DNA of 64,000 nt from Stomoxys calcitrans (lineage: Eukaryota > Arthropoda > Insecta > Diptera > Muscidae), in the NCBI RefSeq assembly GCF_963082655.1, contig NC_081554.1, forward strand, positions 96,602,245 through 96,666,244, given 5' to 3'. The position numbers and the translations under genes were made by a program. A model generated the notes under the pieces. It saw only the letters and a program-made list of their open reading frames with translations, was not told the DNA's origin and searched no databases. Below are positions 45,400 to 58,120 of the stretch, piece after piece; the stretch's first letter is position 1; every line of letters starts with the position of its first letter.

Positions 45400-46656
45400 T
45401 CTTTAGGCCATGCCTAAAGTAATCAAAACATGTAAATAATAAGCCAACATAAACAAGTAAAAAGGCATTAAGTTCGGCCGGCCGAACTTTGGATACCCAC
45501 CACCTCGGGTATATATGAAAACCTCCTTTCATCATAATCCGATGAAAATTGAATAACTTATGCACCCAAGTTCGATACGGATATTGAGTGGTCTAATAAA
45601 TATAAGTCACTGTTGAATTTGGTATTTCAAATTTCAACAAAATTGGGTAATAAATGAAGCTTTTATGAGCTTCAGACTCTTAATCTGCACATAGGTCTAT
45701 ATGACAGCTATATCTAAATCCAGTCCGATCTTTACCATATTTGGGTCGGATAGCGGGTGGCCTAGAACTACTTGCTGTTTCAAATTTAAGCGAAATCGGT
45801 TAAAAAATAAAGCTTTTATGGGGTTCAGACCCTTTAGCTGGAGATCGGTTTATATGGCAGCTATACCTAAATATAGTCCGATTTGATCCATACTTAGATC
45901 AGGTATCAGGAGGCTTAAGATAACCCTCTGTTTCAAATTTCAGCGAAATTGGGTAATAAAAAAAGCTTTTATTGGCTTCAGACGCTTTATAGGCAGATCG
46001 GTATGTATGGCAGCTATATATAAATATAGTTCGATATGGACCATATTTGATTCAGATCTTGAGAAGCCTAAAACTACTCACTGTTTCAAATTTCCTTGAA
46101 ATCGGATGAAAAATAAAGGATTTATGGACATTAGACCCTTCATCGGAAAATCGGTCTACATAGGAGCTATATCCAAATATGGTCCGATTTGGCCCGTTCA
46201 AGAACTTAACCAGCAAGCATTAAAAAGACATATCTCTGTCAAATATCAGCTCAAAATCTCAATTTTTGAACACTGTAGACTGATTACAACAGACGGACGG
46301 ACAGACACACGGACATCGTTAAATCGTCTGAGAATTTTACGACGATCCGAAATATATATACTTTGTAGGGTCGGAAATTGATATTTCGATGTGTTGAAAA
46401 CGGAATGACTAAATGAATATACCCCCTATCCTACGGTGGTGGGTATAAAATACGTAGCATAACATTTTTTATAGCAGATTTTTGTACTTTAAGCAGCAGA
46501 TTTTGTTTGCTGATTAAGCTGACCGAAATGTTGACTAATACAGCAGCCCTATGTTGGCTGAAACAGCAGAAATGTCTGCTTTTCCATTTTCAGCAGACAA
46601 CAACTGATGTTTTAGCAAACATTTTTGCTGTTTTGAGTAAAAAATTTTGTTGAGTG
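45400..46656. mobile_element. CAG-rich MITE split by a DINE
   Basis: 45410-45451 matches 'ctaaagtaatcaaaaca' and 'ccaacat' in the intact MITE (41122-41162). The match resumes at 46450 ('gtagcataacatttttt') and runs to the end 'aaaaaattttgttgagtg' at 46656, followed by TA. The left MITE end is missing. Confidence 0.7.
45453..46449 (-). mobile_element. DINE-1-like element, subfamily B
   Basis: In reverse: 'aacaagtaaaaaggcattaa', 'gttcggccggccgaac', 'cccaccacctcgggtatata', five core units ('tatggcagctatacctaaat'), 'acagacggacggacagacac', 'gggtcggaaattgatatttc' and 'cctacggtggtgggtataaa'. Both ends are present. Confidence 0.88.
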
Positions 46657-46784
46657 TAGTATTTTGATAAATTTTAGTTCGTTTTGGGCTAATTGTCGCT
46701 TTTCTTTGTTACAGTACTTTCTAAGTCCCATTATTACAGAAATTATTGTTTATTCAAAACTATTGCAGATGCTTTTTTTCCCAT

Positions 46785-47923
46785 TTTTATACCCTCCACC
46801 ATAGGATGGGGGGTATACTAATTTCGTCATTCTGTTTGTAACTACTCGAAATATTCGTCTGATGTCGATCTAGCCATGTCCGTCCGTCTGTCCGTCCGTC
46901 CGTCCGTCTGTCTGTCGAAAGCACGCTAATTTCCGAAGGAGTAAAGCTAGCCGCTTGAAATTTTGCACACATACTTTTTATTAGTGTAGGTCAGTTGGTA
47001 TTGTAAATGGGCCATATCGGTCTATGTTTTGATATAGCTGCCATATAAACCGATCTTGGGTCTTGACTTCTTGAGCCTCTAGAGGGCGGAATTCTCATCC
47101 GATTTGACTGAAATTTTGCACATAGTGTTTTAGTATCACTTTTAACAACTGTGCTAAGTATGGTTTAAATCAGTTCATAACCTGGTATAGCTGTCATATA
47201 AACCGATCTTGGGTCTTGACTTCTTGAGCCTCTAGAGTGCGCAATTCTTATACGAATAGAATGAAATTTTGCACCACGTATATTGTTATGATATCCAACA
47301 ACGGTGCCAAGTATGGTTCAAATCGGTCCATAACCTGATATAGCTGCCATATAAACCGATCTTGGGTCTTGACTTCTTGAGCCTCTAGAGAGCGCAATTC
47401 TTATCCGATTGGAATGAAATTTTGCACGACGTGTTTTGTTATGATATCCAACAACTGTGCCAAGTATGATTTAAATCGGCTAATAACCTAATATAGCTGC
47501 CATATAAACCGATCTGGGATCTTGACTTCTTGAGCCTCTAGAGGTCGCAATTATTATCCGATTTGCCTGAAATTTTGTACGACGGATCCTCTCATCGGTC
47601 TGAATCGGTCTATTATGGTCTGAATCGGTCTATAGGCCGATACAGCTTCCATATAAATCGATCTCTCTATTTTACATCTTGAGCCCCCAAAGGGCGCAAT
47701 TCTTATTCGAATTGACTGACATTTTGCACAGGTCTCCAACATATAATTTAATTGTGGTCTAAACCGGATCATATCTTGATATCGCTCTAATAGCAGAGCA
47801 AATCTTTTCTTACATCATTTTTTGCCTAAGAAGATATGCCGGGAAAAGAACTCGACAAATGCGCTCCATGGTGGTGGGTATATAAGATTCGGCCCGGCCG
47901 AACTTAGCACGCTTTTACTTGTT
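46785..47923 (+). mobile_element. DINE-1-like element, subfamily A
   Basis: 'tttataccctccaccatagg' to 'cacgcttttacttgtt'. The TATAAAGTATATA block is deleted near 46861, but 'gatctagccatgtccgtccg' remains. Core landmarks 'atagctg' at 47034, 47187, 47340 and 47493 keep the 153-bp step. The 3' block has 'ttcggcccggccgaactta'. Confidence 0.9.
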
Positions 47924-47954
47924 ATATATTAAGTTTTCACTTCTTTAAATTAAT

Positions 47955-48190
47955 TCTATATATAATAGGAAGTATATATGCAAAATTTCAAGCGCCTTTA
48001 CTACTTCCAATTTACAAGTGCTTTCGACAGATAAACAGAGAGACAGACAGACGGAAATGGCAAAATCGATTCAGAATGTCAAGACGATCAACAATATATA
48101 TGCTTTATTGGGTCTCAGATCAATATTTCGAGGAACTAATAACGGAACGACTACATTAGTATACCTATAGTGGTGTGTATAAAAAGTAAA
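47955..48190 (-). mobile_element. Decayed DINE 5' block, reverse
   Basis: 'acagagagacagacagacgg', 'atcaacaatatatatgcttt', 'gggtctcagatcaatatttc' and a final 'gtggtgtgtataaaaag' correspond to the inverse 5' block of subfamily A. Confidence 0.6.
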
Positions 48191-48199
48191 CATTTTCTA

Positions 48200-49345
48200 C
48201 GAAAAAATACCAAAGCATTGAGTATTAAAAAAAAAACAATATTACTGGATAGATAATTCAGAATTCAGTTTTGGTACTCGAGAACTTCGAGAACATGAGT
48301 TATGAACTTTCAAAACAAAAACTGCAATAGTCTTACACAAATCTATTTTGAACCAAACACATTCAATATAGACTCACATGTATTTCCTTAAAATGTCTCC
48401 CAACAGTTTTCCATTTTCCATGAGTAATTTTAATCATAAATTTCATAAATATTAGCATATAAATTAGAAAACTACAATCTCATTTCGACCATAAATATGT
48501 GGTTATAAAGTTTGTTGCCCAACATGAATAAGGAAATATGATTTGTCTATGTGCGCCTGTACATAAGTGTTGTATGTACATAATTTATAATGATTTTGCT
48601 ATTATCGAAAAATGCATTATCATTATTTATTAGAAACTTAATTAAAATTTATTATAAATTCTAATTTCATTGTAATCACATAAACATGCAGCAATTACAG
48701 CTGTATGGGGTTTCTTGTTGTTGCAGTAGGCATTGTTATTGTTGGCATTGCCAAAAATGCCAAATAGATGTTAAATTTTAAGATTTTATCTAAATAAATA
48801 GGAAATTTTAATATGAAATGCAAATGCTTTGGGACTCAACTGCAAAGTCGATTGCCACACCACCATACCTATAGACTTATTTTTGCAAATTTGATGACAA
48901 TCAATTGGTGTACCATATGGCTTACATGCGGGCCACAAAATACAAGATAGATATAGTGGATTTCATTTGTTCTTTTTTTTAACAAAATATAATTTAAAAG
49001 TGTAAGAAAGTGTACACTCATAGAAAAATTGCTCCTAATGAAATAGCAAACAATGTCTACTGATTTTTCGTACAGGTTAATTAATTAATATCGACTTAAG
49101 CAGGCAGTTATTACTTCATATTCACAAAACTAAACACCGGGCAAAATTCCTTCAGATAGACAGACAATACTGAGAGTAGACCAAATCTTCTGCCAAAGAT
49201 TGATCTCACCATTCCAAACTGAAACAACCCTTGTGTAATTTTTCGATTCCATTTAAACATATCCCAGTATAGAAGTGTAACACAGATCATAAAAATGCAT
49301 TCCATATATACGAGTAATATAATTTTAACCCACTCGGGTAAAAAT
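48200..49345. other. AT-rich stretch; one MITE end
   Basis: No gene is recognised. 49015-49090 begins CACTCATAGAAAAATTGC like the CAG-rich MITE family, then decays. Confidence 0.45.
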
Positions 49346-49349
49346 TAGG

Positions 49350-50760
49350 GCTCGTTCTCTATGGAAGCAAACTACTTTGGTCCATTCTCACCTACACCAG
49401 TTAGAAGCATTAGGCGGACGGACAAGTATGGGCATAGCTTGAGAAGACGATCTACACATAAATTGATGATCGATATATTAAGATTGGTCCACATAATCTT
49501 GGGGCATATACAGCCATCTATGCGCTCTCCACGGATCTATTTCAAAGAATCCAGTTCTACTGGAATGTGTAAGGTAGTTCCTAGTTTTGCAAGCACGTCT
49601 GCTCTAGAATTTCCAGAAATATCTCTGCAGCCCGGCACCGAACAGATGAATTTCAAAATATTCGATATGGCTTGTTTATAGATCTGCGTTAATCAGAAGT
49701 CGTTCTCCAGAGACTTAATGGCTGATTGAGAAGATATTTATGCTATGCCATTTGACCAATTTTCAACTGTAAAGATCTTCACTTGATTCACAGAGATCGG
49801 TAAATATTCTCTATGTTCACAGTACCAGTTCTAAAGAGAAAAATCCCAAATTCTGCTTGATCATACGAGTACAGTTCGGAATCATCCGGGTGCATTTTGA
49901 ACTGTTCAGCCCTCACAAAGATATCTGCTAGTATCGAGGACGGATTTTGATTTCACAAATACATTCCCCAGAGATTAAATGGTTGCCTGGCTGTCTGAGT
50001 AGATATTTATGGCAATCGTTACGTTACGACGTTATATCTAAGCCATTCCACCACATTTAAATTGCAAGGATCTCCATGTGATGCACATTACAGTTTGTAG
50101 GTATGTGGAAAAGAAATCCACGCTGCAATGAACAAACATACATGCATTGGTAGTGACACAGCCAGTAGGACAAAGTGTCGGAATTAGTTCTGCGTGTTGT
50201 ATGCTTATTACGCAATTTCTGAGAGATACATACAACCTATCAATGAACGACCTTTGAAGCCCTCGTACCTCGTTCTGATGATTATGATCCTCAACCTTAC
50301 CAAGGAGTCGAAACGCGTCAAATCATAGTTGATGTGATGTATCTCCTGTGGCTTTCATTTTTCCATTGTATAAAATTTTCGATAATGAAGCTCAACTCCA
50401 AAGAGAAATTAACACACTACAGTGGTCAGATAACCTTCTCATTTCTAGTTCTTTAGTGTACACCACAAAGCTCACCTGGTCGTCTCATTTGAAACCATCC
50501 GTATAGAAGTATATTAAATTTCTATTACCGGGGATATCGTAGTTCCAATCGGTTCTATCAAGAATTGTGGTACAGTGTTTCTTATCAAATAGTTGCATAC
50601 TACTTGGGATAACGCGAATTGTATTCAGGACAACAAACTGCCCTTAGTCGCAGATAGACCAAAGAGAGAACTCCGTTATCCTCAAGGCAGTTGTTGCAGA
50701 AAATTGCCTAGCCACACTATTTAATGGCATTAACTGTAGAATTAACTTATGCGATTATGG
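49350..50760 (-). pseudogene. I/LOA-like LINE relic, RNase H region
   Basis: In - strand order: NRNLIYFYTDG (50530-50490; YTDG holds the first RNase H Asp), a broken CSVL segment, a decayed NIYSDSQAT-type segment near 49990, then NIFSQSAIKSLENDF, FICSVPGCRDISGNSRADVL (SRAD has the last catalytic Asp) and AKLGTTLHIPVELDSL (49600-49540), and further C-terminal fragments to 49350. Stops and shifts are frequent, and one RNase H segment may be present twice. Confidence 0.7.
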
Positions 50761-50769
50761 TAGTTAGAG

Positions 50770-51220
50770 TATTGGAGCGCCACATATTGGGATAGAATCG
50801 AAAAAACTAGGAAAAAATCTGTCGTTTGAGAATGGCAATATATGGCTATGGTGAATGGCTATATGACAAATTATTGAAAACTAAAATTCAAGTTGACTAT
50901 TTTAATTTTGCAGATAAAAATGTGCTTAAAAGACGAAAATTAACCCTATCCGATTTTTTTTTATAAAAACACCCAAAATACCCATTTCGGGTAAAGATGG
51001 TTTCCACGTCGGTTTTAGTAAATTGGCTGCAGAAGTTACACATTTTATTTAGTGTAAAATATTTTTGCATGCATTTAGATCGGGGATCTGGGCTTGCGTT
51101 TTGATAACTCGAGGAGTTTTTCCAAATTTTTGATAAAAATTTCCATTTTTGAAGTACCCTTTTAAGTTCAGATTTGAGATATGTTGTTAGAGTTTTATTT
51201 AAAACGCATTCACAATATGA
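50770..51220. other. Nothing recognised
   Basis: AT-rich DNA between the LINE relic and the next DINE. No repeat family or coding signal is seen. Confidence 0.4.
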
Positions 51221-51227
51221 TCTCTTT

Positions 51228-52075
51228 ACAAAAGGTCAACTTAAAAGGCATCAAGTTCGGCCGGGACGAATTTTCGATACCCACTACCTCAGATATATAT
51301 ATATATATACTACCTTTCGTCTCAATACGGTGAAAAATGCATCATTTATTAAACCATAGCACCTATATCTAAATACAGTCCGATCTCCACCATTTTTAGG
51401 AAGGCTATGTAAGGGTCTAACAGAACGCATTGTACCAAATTCATTGGTTAAAAAAGCACCATTTAATTGCGTAAGAACTTAAATCGGAAGATTGGTATAT
51501 GTATATGACAGCTATATCATAATATAGACCAATCTGAACCATTTAAACATTAATTTCGAAGAGTCTGATACACCCCACTATGCCAAATTTCAGCGAAATC
51601 GAGCAATAAACGCTTTTGTTGTCCCAAGAACATAAATCGGCGGATCGGATTGATCATGTGGAAGGACCTTTCATATCACATTGTGCTAAATTTCAGCGAA
51701 ATCGGTTAATAAATTCACCTTTTATGGGCCTAAAACCTTAAATCGAGAGATCGGTATAAATAACAGCTACATTCAAATTTGGACCGATATAGGTCAAATT
51801 AAACAAGGATAAAAAGAAGCCCAACATAACTTAGTGTTCCAAATTTCAGCGAAATTAGACAATAAACGCGCCTTTTATGTGCCCTAGACCTTAAGTCGAA
51901 AAGTCTGTCTCTATGGCAGCTACATCTACATCTAGACCGTATTGAACAAGGTTGCCGAAAGGCCTAGCGCATTTCACTGTCCAAAATATCTGCAAAATCG
52001 GATAATAAATGTGGCTTTAATGGGCTTAAGACCTTAAATCGGCAGATCGATCTATATGAGTGCTATATCAAGATA
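51228..52075 (-). mobile_element. DINE-1-like element, subfamily B, 5' block lost
   Basis: It begins 'aacttaaaaggcatcaagtt', 'cggccgggacgaa' and 'cccactacctcagatatata', then about five core units ('gcgaaatcggttaataaat', 'ccttaaatcgagagatcgg'). It ends at 'gtgctatatcaagata' without the 'gtccgtccg' block. Confidence 0.75.
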
Positions 52076-52079
52076 AAAA

Positions 52080-52760
52080 AAATTAAAAAAAATATATTTT
52101 TACATAAAAAGGAAAGTCAAATCAGAATGCCTTCGTAAATCGCAAGACATGAAACCTGTCTCGCCCAAAATTCCAAAAAAAATAAAAGTCTTATATCACC
52201 GAAACCAGAAGAGATATTGTCCACAGCAAAATCTTAACACAATATAAGACAAAAGAGTTAGCCTCACAAAATTACAAAATTATATGGGACTCTCATTCCG
52301 CTGGCCTCTGGCGCTTACACCAATTTTTTTGTTTCCCATATGATATGTACTGAGAAAAATTTTAACTTCTAATGAAATAATGAAAAAATTTAGTTTTTGG
52401 GATCTGTATGTGCTTTGAAATTGCACCAAATGTTATGATTTTAAATGCAACGTTTTTCTACATAATTTGGAACAAACTAATACGAAAAACGCAACTTGAA
52501 GTCGTCATAGAAAATTTTACCATATAAACTTTAAGAGGGAAATCGACCAAAAATTCCGCGAAAACCATTTTAAAGCACCTCCTAACTCAACACTCAATCA
52601 TGGATATGTCGATTTGTAACTACCAAAAATGCAATTCATTCATTCCCAAGATATAGAACAAAACAAGCTTTATATGTTTGGAAGAACATAAAATGCTGTT
52701 CTTTTAGAAATTGTCGCTGATTTTTTGATGGAAATAAGGCCAAAAATAAAACTTCTAGGA
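52080..52760. other. Nothing recognised
   Basis: A-rich and AT-rich DNA without shared repeats or a coding frame. Confidence 0.4.
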
Positions 52761-52764
52761 CCGT

Positions 52765-53165
52765 AGAAGACTAATCGGGATATGGAATCTATATCAGCTT
52801 ATAGACCAATTTAGAAAATATTTATCATGAATGTTGAAAATAATAGCTATACACTGCGTGCAAAATTGTATCCAAATCGGGTTAATGACCCATTTGGAAC
52901 GGTTATCGTTGAAGTCCCAATAGACCATTCCGTCCAAAATTTCAGCCAAATCGGACAACAACGGCGGCTTCTAGAGGCTCAAGAAGTCAAATTGGGAGTT
53001 CGGTTTATATGGTGTTATATCTTAATCTGAAACGATAAATCCCAAATATGGATCAATCAGGTAAGCCCCAACAATCTGCATCAACAAGAAGTCGCTGTGC
53101 AAAATTTCATGCGGATATCTTTATTTGTTCGACCGCTAACGTAATTTCCACCATCCTATGGTGGA
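52765..53165 (-). repeat. Decayed DINE-like fragment
   Basis: Phrases 'tctagaggctcaagaagtca' and 'cggtttatatggtgttatat' match the inverse core monomer; 'ccaccatcctatggtgga' resembles a terminal block. It abuts a SINE tail. Confidence 0.5.
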
Positions 53166-53166
53166 A

Positions 53167-53320
53167 ACAGGTGTCGTACTACGGCACGCCGTTCGGACTC
53201 GGCTATAAACAGGAGGCCTCTTATCATTGAGCTTAAAACTTGAATCGGACTGCACTCATTGATATGTGAGAAGTTTGCCCCTGTTCCTTAGTGGAATGTT
53301 CGTGGGCAAAATTTGTTTGT
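53167..53320 (+). mobile_element. SINE family 1, 3' half
   Basis: 'caggtgtcgtactacggcac', 'ggactcggctataaacagg', 'cggactgcactcattgatat' and 'gtggaatgttcgtgggcaaa'. The head and promoter are missing. Confidence 0.85.
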
Positions 53321-53875
53321 TATTTGGTGGGTTGGTATAAAAAAAAAATAAATAAATAAATTAAATATTTAACGAATAACTTTTATATTTTCAAATGAAG
53401 TCAACTTTGTCTTTAGCTAATAAATTTTAATAAATGTTTTAGATCTGTTGACAGTACCAGAATTTGCTAAATGTATGTTGTGGTCTGGCCAGACCGTGTC
53501 CCCTCAAACCCGTAGCTATTAATATCATTAGCATATAATGTCCAAAATAATTCAAAATTTTGTAAATTTTCTTTTTTGCTTTACTAAGTTACCTTTTCAT
53601 AAAAATGCTTAATGAGTTGTGGGGAAGCCATAAAAGCCAAAATTGGTCTGAGCGGACCAATCGGATTTTTGAACAGTATTCAGAAAAACAATTTTGGAAA
53701 TCCGACCGCCAATGAAAATTTGATATCCTAAACAAACTTTCGAAATATCGAGGTGAAATTTCAAATTTCTCCACCCATTCTTAAATGGCTGAATTTTTTT
53801 AGATTTATTCTATTCTATCTCACTGTGCATCGTGTGTAATTCGTACCTGCTGCTAAAAAGAATAGCTACCATCAT

Positions 53876-55355
53876 ATTTTTATACCCTCCACCATAGGAT
53901 GGGGGTATACTAATTTCGTCATTCTGTTTGTAACTACTCGAAATATTAGTTTGAGACCCCATAAAGTATATATATTCTTCATCGTCGTGTCATTTTAAAG
54001 GGTGATTTTTTTGAGGTTAGGATTTTCATGCATTTGTATTTGACAGAGCCGTTCAAGAACTGCCCATGCATCCCGAAAAATGCACTGTTTGGTGTGGTTT
54101 GTACGCTGGTGGAATCATTGGACCGTATTTTTTCAAAGATGCTGTTGGACGCAACGTTACGGTGAATGAACACATTTCGAACCGAACACTGATTTTGGTA
54201 ATAAAATTCAATGATTTGCAAGCGTTGCTCGTTAGTAAGTCTATTCATGATGAAATGTCAAAGCATACTGAGCATCTTTCTCTTTGACACCATGTCTGAA
54301 ATCCCACGTGATCTGTCAAATACTAATGCATGAAAATCCTAACCTCAAAAAAATCACCCTTTATGTCGATCTAGAAGAACGCCAACTTTCGAAGGAGTAA
54401 AGCTAGCCGCTTGAAATATTGCACAAATACTTCTTATTAGTGTACATCGGTTGGCATTGTAAATGGGCCATATCGGTCCATGTTTTGATAAAGCTGCCCT
54501 AAAAACCGATCTTGGGTCTTGACTTCTTGAGCCTCTAGAGGTCTTAATTCTTATCCGATTGAAATGAAATTTTGCACGACGTGTTTTGTTATGATATCCA
54601 ACAACAGTACCAAGAATGGTTCAAATCGGTGCATGTTTTGGTATTGCTGCCATATAAACGGAACTCTTGACTTCTTGAGCCTCTAGTGGCCGCAATTCTC
54701 TTCCGATTTGATTGAAATTTTGCATGTCTTGTTTTGGTATTACTTCCAACAACTGTGTTAAGTATTGTTGAAAACGGTCCATAACCTGTGATATAGCTGT
54801 CATATAAACCTATATGGGGCCTTGACTTCGGGAGCGTCTAGAGGGTACAATTCCTATCCGATTTGGCTAAAATTTTGCACGACGAGTTAAATTTTGACTT
54901 CCAAAATCGGTCCATAATCTGATATAGCCGCCATATAAACAGATATTGAATCTTGAATTCTTGAGCCACTAGAGGGCGCAATTCTAATCCGATTTGGTTG
55001 AAATTTCGCATGACGTATTTGTTATGACTTCTAACAACTGTGCCAAATATAGTTCAAATCGATCCATAACCTGATATAGGTGCCATATAAACCGATCTAG
55101 GATCTTGACCTCTTGAGCCTCCAGAGTACTATCCTATTTGGGTAAAAATTTTATGCAACCGCTTCTCCCATGACCTTCAACATACGTGTCAAATAAGGTC
55201 CTAAGCGGTCTATAGCCTGATACAGCTCCCATATAAACCGATCTGCCTATTTCATATAAACCGAGCCCAATTTCACTTCTTGGACGCAATTCTTACTCAT
55301 ATTGTCATATTTTACTATAGTCTCCAACATTTGATTCAGTTATGGTCCGAATCTT
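53876..55355 (+). mobile_element. DINE-1-like element, subfamily A, interrupted
   Basis: The 5' block 'tttataccctccaccatagg' and 'cattctgtttgtaactactc' is followed, inside the 'cattttatgtcgat' segment, by a 364-bp mariner derivative (53998-54361). The 'gtccgtccg' block is reduced. Core units run from about 54400 to 55250. The 3' block with CGGCCGAA is missing; the element ends near 'tatggtccgaatcttg'. Confidence 0.85.
53998..54361. mobile_element. 364-bp mariner derivative with 50-bp TIRs
   Basis: TIRs of about 50 bp start AAGGGTGATTTTTTTGAGG and differ at one base; TA flanks both sides (53996-53997, 54362-54363). Restoring the empty site gives the expected DINE phrase. Inside, 54051-54170 encodes on + a transposase core piece (PMHPEKCTVWCGLYAGG, IIGPYFFKDA), while 54171-54361 read on - is the element's own 5' end with the transposase start MNRLTNEQRLQIIEFYYQNQ. 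The two pieces are in opposite orientation. Confidence 0.95.
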
Positions 55356-55369
55356 GTTTTATTCTAAAG

Positions 55370-57565
55370 TAGTTTTGACAGTACACCTCTTTAAGGTGTC
55401 CTCTACTGACCTATATGTGTATACCTACAGACTGGTTGGTTACGTGTCCAAAAGTCATCTGTGAAAGTGAAAAGCGTTTAGTATTCTCTGTCATTTCATA
55501 TCATCGATGTTCTTCTCTACCCATTCCACATTTCTGTGAAATTGCGGCTTCACCGCAACCATTTTTTCTATCACATGCTGTTTTTCTAGGGAAGAATTCA
55601 AACATGCTGCAGACAACTAAACCTGCTAGTTATCTGTATGAAACCATACTAAGTAAGTGGGAAATAAGGTAAATTGCAGCAATTCATTTAAAAATGATAC
55701 TTGAAATACTTCTTATTACTGAGAAATCGCTAATTTGTGTTTGATTCATAGCAAAATCTGCAATTAAAAGTCATATGTAATTTGTTTTCAAACATATAAA
55801 CTAAACAATTATAAGCCAAGCATATGAAATTAATAAATATATTATAGCCAATTATAATTACAACAAAAGGCTGCTAGCAGCAAGCTCTCAAACATAACTT
55901 TCCTACATCAATTGGCAGAAAAAACTTTTTACAGCTGTGTGTAAGTGCGACTGAACATACCCGCTAGCGTATTTGGGCGTTCGCGGTGAGAGGATCTTTG
56001 GGCGAATGAGTAGTAAAAGAGAAAGATAGTGCCTTCGCATATGAGGGGAACCGTTGGACCACTCTTCTGACTTTAAAACTTTACTGTTATTTGTGCAATG
56101 CTGCATATGTGTGTGAGTGTGCGGCTTCGGGAGAGTTTGACTATAATAACAAGCGTTTTGTTGCGAAAACAATTTACATGAAAAATACATTAAAAATGTT
56201 TACTGACATACACACATACAAACAAACACATACAGAAAAACAAACTTGAAGTTTATTTGGCCGATTTGCTGTTGTCGTCTTCATCGCACCGCATTCGTTG
56301 TCTGTCGCGACGAGGAAGAGGCACAAACAAACAAAAAATACCAATAAAATAGTTACTAATGAGGAATTAGTTAAATTTTTTTTGGCTCAGTTAAGATTTA
56401 GAACTGCCATAGTTGAGCTAAATAAAGTTGGATGGTAGTTATTTGCCTTGCTTCGTTTCGCGCTAAAATTAAATTCAGCTTGTCGCAGTTAGTCAAAGGT
56501 ATAGGAACTAGGGAGAATGATAAACATAATTTGAATCGATTTGGCTGAAATTAGGCTTGTAAGTTACACTATTTCAGCAGATTTTCGGTTGTTTCTGTCT
56601 GTGTTTTCAAACAAATTCCCGTGGGTGTACAAAGATATCCTCTATCATGGGATAGATAACGATATCGTGCCAATAACTGGCACTTTGCCCTTTCATTAAT
56701 CATTATCTTTCATTAGCTACTTAGAACATTTTCGATAATATCACAAGTAAATAAATGATTATTGATTATTTAAAAAATAATTGGGTTTTTTAACATACCG
56801 CTATATTGCAATGAATTGAATTCGTTAATCAGCTTCGTAAGGCAGACGGATACTGGGTGTATCGCTCATAAATCTCCTCTTATCGGCCGAAACAATGCAG
56901 CATGACTGTGGTTCCCCATATCGCAGCAACTCCGAATTTGAGTGGCAAATTAAAGTGTCAGCAGTTGCCACATGTTATGCTACCGTTTGGGGCTTAATGC
57001 TCATTCATTGGCATTAATTTACAATACAATAATCGCACAGAAAAAACACCCAAACACAACCATACCCACTTCCATACCTATACTAATAATAATATATTAA
57101 CCAACAGATATTTACTATATGGCCCAGGCATCGTGAGGGGCCAAACCAACAAACCGCACATGAATAAACGAAAAAAATATTAAATTTCAATTTAAAGAAC
57201 CAGACCATAATGTAAAGACCTGAAAAAAGCGCAGCATTTGGCAGGGCACACATGCATGAGTAAATCGACCGCAACCAAAATAACATAAACCGCCAAAAGC
57301 GTTCCTCCAAAAGTCTCACACCCATGCATGTGAAACCATTAAATGAAAAATGGCAACAGCAAATCGCCAGCAAATACACTCACACACAGAAGCCCAGTGG
57401 AATAAAGGAGCAGCTTGTTTGCTGCAGCTAGAACTATGGAAAAAAGAATTTTGCAATCGCAAACATTCATATGATACACTCAGAGAAATCAAGGAGATTT
57501 TTAACAGTTGTAGTGATTCGATAAAATGTGACACTTGCATTATATTACATCCTTTATTAGGATGT
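55370..57565. other. Low-repeat stretch, no recognised gene
   Basis: Mixed AT-rich and GC-richer DNA. An 85-codon + frame (55415-55672) starting MCIPTDWLVTCPK has no recognised domain, and a donor-like AA|GTAAGT lies near its end (55650). 57470-57570 has a CACTCAGAGAAATCAAGG MITE-like end. Frames at 57083-57574 overlap on both strands. Confidence 0.4.
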
Positions 57566-57569
57566 AAAT

Positions 57570-57715
57570 CTTAGAGGTTAGCATGTCCGCCTATGACGCT
57601 GAACGCCTGGGTTCGAATCTTGGCGAGTTCATCAGAAAAATTTTCAGCGGCGGTTATCCTTTCCTAATGCTGCCAACATTTGTGAGGTACTACACCATGT
57701 AAAAACTTTTCTCCA
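57570..57715 (+). mobile_element. SINE family 1, 5' half
   Basis: 'agaggttagcatgtccgcct', B box GGTTCGAATCT and body to 'actacaccatgtaaaaactt'. The first A-box bases and the whole tail are missing. The sequence runs into an inverted LINE tail. Confidence 0.85.
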
Positions 57716-57734
57716 CCATCCAGCCGCTGTCTGT

Positions 57735-58120
57735 ACCGCCGGCAGGTTGAGTTAGGTTTTAGTGGCTTACTGCGCTAAGACATGTAAGTCCAGTGTTATA
57801 CCCCGGAGACCTGCTGTTAAACCAGTAAGATCGCTTTAAAAAGCCTAATAACTGTCATAAGTTCAAAGGAATATGAACCTAAAGTGAAATCTCTTTTCTT
57901 GCCATTGCAGGACTCGCAAACAGCAAATATTCTATAGTTTTTTATTCTTCGACGTCCTTACAGCTTCTGCAAAAAAAGGTTACTAACAACCATCAGTCCA
58001 TCAGCATTTTTTCAAATCAGTCTTGAATCTGTCATGTCGGACAGTGTAAGTGAGACTTCTGATCTACCCAACGAGAGCAAAGCGATAGACGTCTTCAAGA
58101 GTATTTTAGGCCATATAATA
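57735..58120 (-). pseudogene. LINE 3' end, copy 1 (reverse)
   Basis: - strand: an FCRSCKDVEE zinc-like cluster near 57970, KTIEYLLFASPAMAR, and a 3' UTR running out in 'aaaacctaactcaacctgcc'. It is the same LINE family as 58165-58658 but inverted, so the two 3' ends face outward. Confidence 0.65.
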
